In this document: in pieces, positions 59,498 to 64,000 of the stretch
Numbering within the stretch: the stretch's first letter is position 1
How the letters are laid out: the number at the start of each line of letters is the position of its first letter
NCBI GenBank assembly: GCA_041488155.1
Contig: JBGPOS010000008.1
Coordinates: forward strand, 1 to 64,000
Origin: JBGPOS01 sp041488155
GTDB taxonomy: Bacteria; Chloroflexota; Dehalococcoidia; Tepidiformales; Tepidiformaceae
Reading direction: 5' to 3'
DNA length: 64,000 bases
Translations under genes and position numbers: made by a program
The notes under the pieces: model-generated
Databases searched by the model: none
What the model saw: only the letters and a program-made list of their open reading frames with translations
What the model was told of the DNA's origin: nothing

Positions 59498-60683
59498 CGT
59501 CTGGCCCTTGGTTGCTCTGGGCGAAGTCCTGACGAAGCGCAGCGAGACGATTGCCCTGCTCCCGTCCGAGACATATCGAGAGGTGACGGTCCGGATGTGG
59601 GGAAAAGGCGTCGTATTGCGCCGCCATGCGACCGGCGCAGAGATCGCCGCCGACCGGCGAGCTGTTGTTCGCGAAGGTCAGTTCATCCTCTCGCGTATTG
59701 ACGCGCGTAACGGGGCGTTCGGTATCGTCCCTGCGGATCTCGATGGGGCGGTCGTCAGCAACGATTTCCCATCGTTTGAACCGGTCGCCAGTCGACTCGC
59801 CGTGTCATTTCTGAGTTGGCTGAGTAAGACCGCCGGTTTCGTAGATCTTTGTCGCAGCGCGAGCGAAGGGACCACAAACCGCGTGCGCTTGAAAGAGGAT
59901 CTCTTCCTCAGGATGGCCATCGCGCTTCCGCCTCTCGACGAGCAACGGCGCATCGTGACGCGGGTGGAGGCGATCGCGGCGAAGGTCCAGGAGGCTCAGC
60001 GCCTGCGGCAAGCGGCGATCGTCGAGGTCGGGGCATTCGCGAACGCGGTGGCGAGGCGCATTCTTTAGCTCCCGAACGCCCCTTGGATCACGATCGAGGC
60101 GTTCGCCGAGGTCCGAGGAGGGATTCAAAAGACCCCGCATCGCGCGGCCGCGGGAAGTCCCGTTCGTTACCTCACAGTCGCGCACGTGCAGCGAGACCTT
60201 GTTCTGACGGGGGACCCACGGTACTTCGAAGTGACAACGGACGAACTCAGCCGATGGCGGCTCGAACCCGGCGACGTGTTGGTGATAGAAGGGAACGGAA
60301 GCGCCGACCAGATTGGTCGGACCGCGCTCTTTCGAGGGGAGATCCAAGACTGCGTCCATCAGAACCATGTGATCCGTATTCGCATCGACGGCAGCAGGGC
60401 CGAGCCCGAGTTCGTCAACGCCTTTCTGAACAGCCCGCTTGGCCGCGACGCGATCCAGGCGGAGAGCAGAACCACCAGCGGACTGCGAACCCTGAGTGTT
60501 GGTCGAATCAAGCGTCTCTGCTTGCCGTTGCCGTCGCTTCCCGAACAGCGCTCGTGCCTTGCGCTTCTGAGCACATTTACGGCTCGGACTGAAGTCTTGC
60601 GGGTTCGCCAAGGTGAGACGGCGAAGGAAATTCACTCGCTTCTACCTGCAGTGCTCGACCGGGCGTTCAAGGGGGGGCTGTAG
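59490..60683 (+). pseudogene. hsdS: Type I specificity subunit HsdS interrupted by in-frame TAG
   Basis: DNA-recognition subunit of 398 codons, normal length. First half: GTG, GDVWPLVALGEVLTKRSETI, TRD1, and a coiled-coil conserved region (LPPLDEQRRIVTRVEAIAAK). At 60066-60068 a TAG follows RRIL. Then the same frame continues at once as LPNAPWITIEAFAEVRGGIQ, a second TRD (RYLTVAHVQRDLVL, GDVLVIEGNGSADQIGR) and the second coiled coil (LPEQRSCLALLSTF). No start lies between the TAG and GTG 60186, which is inside the TRD. So this is a nonsense mutation, a sequencing error or readthrough. The half-HsdS made could still dimerise. Confidence 0.88.
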
Positions 60684-60861
60684 GCGGCTGGCGTGGCGTT
60701 TGTGCAACGAACGGTCAGCAAGACGCGGTAAGGCCCTCCCCTCGGCCGGCGAGGGAGACCATTTTGGTCACTGGGGAGCCCGTGCCCGGAGGGTGGCCGG
60801 AGCGTCGCGGAGGCCAGGGCGGCGAATGGGGCGCAGCGGGGCGGAGGTGTGTTGGTTTCCA

Positions 60862-60897
60862 AGCGATGAGCGATGAGCACGAAAGCAATGAGCAAGG
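60862..60897 (+). repeat. AGCRATG heptamers, imperfect
   Basis: AGCGATG, AGCGATG, AGCACGAA, AGCAATG, AGCAAGG: inverted form of CTCATYG family, just before the transposase promoter. Confidence 0.75.
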
Positions 60898-60907
60898 CAA
60901 CTATGCA

Positions 60908-60936
60908 TTGACTGTAGAGTCCGAGTCTGTGATAAT
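60908..60936 (+). promoter_or_regulatory. Transposase promoter
   Basis: TTGACT, 17-base spacer, GATAAT. Near-consensus sigma-70 promoter, better than others in the window. AGGAGA follows at 60945. Confidence 0.75.
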
Positions 60937-60957
60937 GCCTGCATAGGAGATAAGGCG

Positions 60958-61893
60958 ATGCCTCCCGTAGACCGAAATCACCCTGTCCGAGCCGCTTCTT
61001 CGGAGTCCCGCTACACGCTGACGGAGTTCATGCAGCAGTACCCCGACGATGCCTCTTGCCTCGACGCCATTTGGCGGATGCGCTACTCCCTGGATGGGGA
61101 ACATGCCGAGTGCCCGAAGTGCGAGATGACGCGGACGTTCAAACGTTACGCGACCAAGCAGCAGCGCCAGTCGTGGACTTGCTCGGTTTGTGGCCACCAC
61201 CTGCACCCCACCGCCGGGACGATCTACCACAAGTCGTCTACGTCGCTTCACCTCTGGTTCTACGCGATGTACCTCATGACCAGCACCCGATGCGGCATCT
61301 CCGCCAAGCAACTGGAAAGGGAACTCGGGGTCAACTACCGGACGGCGCTGAGGATCGCCCGCATCGTCCGCGTAGACCTCATGGGGCAGGACGATGCCCT
61401 GCCCATGACCGGCATCGTAGAAGCCGATGAGACGTACCACGGCGGTGCCCGGCGCGGCAGCAAGCGTGGCCGTCCTGGTCCCGACTCGCACAAGGTCGCT
61501 GTGTTCGGCATGGTCGAACGGAAGGGCCGCGTGCTCGCGGTCACGGTGCCCAACGTCAAGATGACGACGCTCATGCCCCATATCACGCGCCGCGTGATGC
61601 CCGCGTCGCAAGTGTTCACGGACGAGTTGAAGTCCTACAACGGGCTCACGAAGGCCGGGTATCGACACTCGCGGGTCAACCACACGGCGGGCGTCTACGT
61701 AAGCGGAGATGTCCACACGAACACGATCGAGGGATTCTGGTCGCTGACGAAGCGCGGTATCGGCGGGGTCTACCACTCGGTGTCCGCTAAGCATCTTCAG
61801 GGCTACCTGAACGAGTACGCGTGGCGCTATAACCACCGCGACGACGAGCGCTCGCAGTTCGAGACGCTACTTCTTCGGTCGGTCGGGAGTTGA
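60958..61893 (+). CDS. IS1595-family transposase (ISXO2-like)
   Basis: 311 residues. N-terminal zinc ribbon: CPKCEMTRTFKRYATKQQRQ then WTCSVCGHHLHPTAGTIYHK. DDE-type catalytic domain: VEADETYHGGARRGSKRGRP, QVFTDELKSYNGL and HTNTIEGFWSLTKRGIGGVY, ending HLQGYLNEYAWRYNHRDDER. The protein appears complete. I found no convincing terminal inverted repeats or target duplication, so the element limits are unknown. Confidence 0.95.
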   Translation: MPPVDRNHPVRAASSESRYTLTEFMQQYPDDASCLDAIWRMRYSLDGEHAECPKCEMTRTFKRYATKQQRQSWTCSVCGHHLHPTAGTIYHKSSTSLHLWFYAMYLMTSTRCGISAKQLERELGVNYRTALRIARIVRVDLMGQDDALPMTGIVEADETYHGGARRGSKRGRPGPDSHKVAVFGMVERKGRVLAVTVPNVKMTTLMPHITRRVMPASQVFTDELKSYNGLTKAGYRHSRVNHTAGVYVSGDVHTNTIEGFWSLTKRGIGGVYHSVSAKHLQGYLNEYAWRYNHRDDERSQFETLLLRSVGS

Positions 61894-61995
61894 GCCTTTC
61901 TGCGGCTTCACGGACTTGCGGAGCATCTCCTCGAAGTCCTCGCGCTTGGGCACCGGGATCTTGTAGCCCTTCGGCGTCGTCTGTTTCTCTTCCAT
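61867..61995 (-). CDS. 42-residue basic ORF convergent with transposase
   Basis: MEEKQTTPKGYKIPVPKRED, FEEMLRKSVKPQKGSTPDRP, KK. Overlaps the transposase 3' end by 27 bases. It has clean codon structure and a charged composition like a small DNA- or protein-binding peptide. Similar small basic proteins are, to my recollection, frequent next to this transposase family; that is not checked. Could regulate or be carried by the element. Confidence 0.55.
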   Translation of the reverse strand: MEEKQTTPKGYKIPVPKREDFEEMLRKSVKPQKGSTPDRPKK

Positions 61996-62011
61996 GGCCA
62001 GAGTTTAGCTC

Positions 62012-62734
62012 ATGTACCCACTCGACGGCCCAAGCCTGAAGTTGGCGCGGGCGCGTGAACATCTGGACGCGCTCGACCTGGAAGCGGCTGCCTTCTACAA
62101 CTTGAATCCACGGCCAGCCCGAGTCACTCGCTATCTCGATTCCAAAGATGGCTGCTATGTCTTCGGCATGGAGGTTTTCGCATACCCTCCCGTTCATCTC
62201 GGCCTGATCGTGGGCGACGCCTGCCACAATATGAGAGCGTCCCTCGATCATTTGGCCTGCCTCTTGGTCCACCTCGCAGGAAACGCCGTCAACCGCGACA
62301 ACGGATTTCCGCTGTACAGGAAGTCCAATCCTGGACGCTTCCGCCGCGCTATTGATGGGATCCCCGTCGAAGCCGTGAGAGCGATTGAGAACCTTCAGCC
62401 GTACCAAGGAGGGGATACCCAAGAACTGCTTGGCATCCTTAACGAATTGGACGGGCTCGATAAACATGAGCTCATCGCTGCCGCCGCAGGGGACCTGACT
62501 CTTCGGTTGCCTACCGGGCCCGCACCGGGGTGGTCGATGCGCGAACTCGATAATGGCTTTGAAATCCGCATCCCCCGAGCTGTCGTGGACGCGGAAATAG
62601 ACTTCAAACCAAAGCCGACCGCAGCCATAGTCTTTGGCGATGCCCAAATCAAGATTCGCCAGCTCGGAGAGATACACGATGCGATCCGAGATGACGTATT
62701 CCCACGATTCACGCGCTTCTTTCCGAAGTGCTAA
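62012..62734 (+). CDS. Hypothetical protein, 240 residues
   Basis: Lower GC than neighbours and not recognised. LKLARAREHLDALDLEAAAF helix at the start, HLGLIVGDACHNMRASLDHL with a conserved-looking Asp/His-rich helix, LLGILNELDGLDKHELIAAA, and a beta-rich C-terminal third. The central 'GDACHNMRASLDHL' type helix is seen in uncharacterised mobile-island proteins. Divergent from the 42-residue ORF, convergent with the next gene. Likely an island cargo gene. Confidence 0.7.
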   Translation: MYPLDGPSLKLARAREHLDALDLEAAAFYNLNPRPARVTRYLDSKDGCYVFGMEVFAYPPVHLGLIVGDACHNMRASLDHLACLLVHLAGNAVNRDNGFPLYRKSNPGRFRRAIDGIPVEAVRAIENLQPYQGGDTQELLGILNELDGLDKHELIAAAAGDLTLRLPTGPAPGWSMRELDNGFEIRIPRAVVDAEIDFKPKPTAAIVFGDAQIKIRQLGEIHDAIRDDVFPRFTRFFPKC

Positions 62735-62766
62735 GGCTTCGATTGACGAATGGGCGTATCGCTCAG

Positions 62767-63546
62767 TCATGGGTTGTCCTTTGGCTCATCCGCTGGTAGT
62801 TCCGCGAGAGGGTTGTGCCCGGCCGCCTCTCGCTTCTTGTTGAAGCTCGCCCTCATCTCGGCGTCCTTGGCCGGTGTCACGATGAAATGCTCGAAAAGGC
62901 GGTCAACTATGTTGAGAGTCCATTCAGCTTCCTCATCCGTGATATCAATAATTACTACCTGGTCGTCCTTATCGTGTTTGGTATGAGCGGCGAAGTCCGC
63001 CATCGACCTAAGTGTGTGCATATTCTCCCGCACTGGACGCGGGTGTGATGAGTCCCCTGTAAAGCTATCAATTCTATTTGAAAGTCTGTAGTTGTCCAAA
63101 CGTGCATAGACCTCCAGCAAGTCGGCCAAAATACGCCGTGACAAGACAGCCGACATCCGCGGGCTCAACTCTAAAATCATAGATGCTTCTTGATAATCAC
63201 GGGCCATTTCCGGCTGAGCTTCCACCACGATCGGATTGACTGGTCTAGCGCGAGCTAGACGAGGTACGGCCAGCCAACTGCTAGGATAGCCCATACCAAA
63301 AGCCCCATCGCCCCACCGTCTATCTTCTCGATTAACTCGTACCGTTAATTCATTACATTTCTCGTTCGCACAACGCATCCAATCGAACGAGTAGTGGATC
63401 TCGCGTTTCGCGGGGAGAGCGACCACAAGTTCGTTGGTTCGATGGGCACCTCGGTTCGCTGGAAAGGGGGCGTCCGGAGTCTCTTCATAGGCGAAGAGAG
63501 GAGCCCAGTCATCGGGCGTGTGGTGACGACAGACGGTACATTGCAT
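62767..63546 (-). CDS. DUF4145-like protein with N-terminal zinc ribbon
   Basis: 259 residues. MQCTVCRHHTPDDWAPLFAY and later RCANEKCNELTVRVNRED give C-x2-C and C-x4-C knuckles. LELSPRMSAVLSRRILADLL and SMADFAAHTKHDKDDQVVII match DUF4145, a domain often fused or adjacent to restriction and abortive-infection genes. GGAGG is placed 5 bases before ATG 63546. Lower GC. Possible defence role by association. Confidence 0.72.
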   Translation of the reverse strand: MQCTVCRHHTPDDWAPLFAYEETPDAPFPANRGAHRTNELVVALPAKREIHYSFDWMRCANEKCNELTVRVNREDRRWGDGAFGMGYPSSWLAVPRLARARPVNPIVVEAQPEMARDYQEASMILELSPRMSAVLSRRILADLLEVYARLDNYRLSNRIDSFTGDSSHPRPVRENMHTLRSMADFAAHTKHDKDDQVVIIDITDEEAEWTLNIVDRLFEHFIVTPAKDAEMRASFNKKREAAGHNPLAELPADEPKDNP

Positions 63547-63625
63547 CTCTACCTCCGAACCTGGGAAGAGTTGCCCAAGCGCAAGGTAGACCATATCATG
63601 CCTATACAGAGAATACATAGTTACC

Positions 63626-63703
63626 ATGAGCAATGAGCGATGAGCAATGAGTGGGGACGAGGACTCGGGACCAACAGCCAATGGCTAACGGCCAATAGCC
63701 AAC
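63626..63703 (+). repeat. Inverted pair of heptamer arrays: ATGAGCR x4 and AAYRGCC x4
   Basis: 63626-63653: ATGAGCA, ATGAGCG, ATGAGCA, ATGAGTG. 63673-63700: AACAGCC, AATGGCT, AACGGCC, AATAGCC. These are the reverse complements, in reversed order, of the arrays at 54813-54865. Confidence 0.9.
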
Positions 63704-63747
63704 CTCTCCGGTAGACTGCGGGCATTCGTCCCCGTGGAGCGTGTTGT

Positions 63748-64000
63748 ATGGATTTTGAGCTTTCGGAAGAGCATCGGCTGATCAAGGACACGGCGCGGCG
63801 CATCGCGCGCGAGGTGGTGGCGCCGCGGGCGAAGGAGGTCGACGAGACCGGCGAATACCCGGAGGACTACTTCCAGGCGTTCAAGCGCGCGGGCCTGCTC
63901 GGGATGGCCATCCCGGAAGAGATGGGCGGGACCGGGAACGGCATCCTCGCGGTCTGCGTGGCGATCGAGGAGGTGGCGAAGTACGAGTGCGGCGCGGGCC
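63748..64000 (+). CDS. Acyl-CoA dehydrogenase, 3' truncated by window edge
   Basis: 84 residues visible of an FAD enzyme of about 380. MDFELSEEHRLIKDTARRIA, REVVAPRAKEVDETGEYPED and KRAGLLGMAIPEEMGGTGNG are the standard N-terminal helical domain of acyl-CoA dehydrogenases. TAGACT at 63713 is a possible -10. Functions with enoyl-CoA hydratase in beta-oxidation type pathways. Confidence 0.92.
   Translation, partial: MDFELSEEHRLIKDTARRIAREVVAPRAKEVDETGEYPEDYFQAFKRAGLLGMAIPEEMGGTGNGILAVCVAIEEVAKYECGAG

Noticed and set aside
60700..62011. Terminal inverted repeats of the IS1595 element
   Set aside because: Compared ends by eye; no pair longer than chance, so limits were not assigned.
1..64000. 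tRNA, rRNA, tmRNA, RNase P RNA, SRP RNA genes
   Set aside because: No cloverleaf, GGTTCGAATCC-type T-arm or conserved RNA core recognised by eye; a covariance search would be decisive.

Overview
The window is high-GC bacterial chromosome, about two thirds G+C, with tightly packed genes, many GTG/TTG starts and frequent ATGA/TGATG overlaps. Two LLM-class F420-type oxidoreductases, the nickel-pincer genes larB/larC, the variant CysRS signature and the ribosomal/chaperonin sequences fit a Chloroflexota lineage, probably Dehalococcoidia-like. That placement is inference from gene content; no rRNA is present. The rpmH-rnpA-yidD-[parS x2]-yidC-khpB(jag)-parA-parB cluster on the minus strand (24.8 to 18.4 kb), with gyrB 4-6 kb further on, says the window lies near the replication origin. 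dnaA and dnaN are not in it.

Layout. 0-15.6 kb: groEL (5' end cut off), a CoA-transferase, a KimA-like permease with a coupled microprotein, a membrane cupredoxin, LOG-family and DedA proteins, a DUF998/SRPBCC pair, a VapBC-like module, trmO and gyrB. 15.6-24.8 kb: an LLM oxidoreductase, a partly duplicated VapBC module with a toxin remnant, then the origin-proximal operon. 24.9-39.6 kb: cell-wall genes (lytic transglycosylase, alanine racemase, M23 peptidase), larB-larC, a Crp/Fnr regulator, a CCA-type tRNA nucleotidyltransferase, enoyl-CoA hydratase, an MDR oxidoreductase and cysS. 39.6-45.3 kb: an unrecognised three-gene operon resembling a toxin-antitoxin system, cysE, coaBC-coaX, a third VapBC module and a flavin/PPOX-like protein. 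45.3-54.5 kb: a P-type ATPase, an alpha/beta hydrolase, a 1476-residue kinase-ATPase-TPR-cyclase protein and a second LLM oxidoreductase. 54.5-63.7 kb: an accessory island with an orphan HicB, type I restriction-modification genes whose hsdS is split by an in-frame amber codon, an IS1595-type transposase with a 42-residue convergent ORF, and two poorly known proteins of lower GC. An acyl-CoA dehydrogenase starts at the right edge.

Working links. parS sits 5 kb from parAB in the same cluster, so segregation is encoded locally. YidD, YidC and KhpB/Jag serve membrane protein insertion and RNA binding. coaX-coaBC supply coenzyme A used by the acyl-CoA enzymes. A class III cyclase domain and a Crp-type regulator with an intact-looking phosphate-binding cassette could form a cAMP circuit (inference).

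The most unusual feature is a genome-wide style of short tandem arrays of 7-mers (CTCATYG, GCTRTTG, TAGYGCT, CTGTMMC) and 8-mers (CGGAGTAW, GTRTCGGV, GGGCGAMN) in intergenic DNA. At least four times they run into gene ends and supply the stop codon, or a stop/start overlap. Paired arrays in inverted orientation bracket the 54.5-63.7 kb island. They resemble the short tandemly repeated repetitive (STRR) heptamers described in filamentous cyanobacteria.
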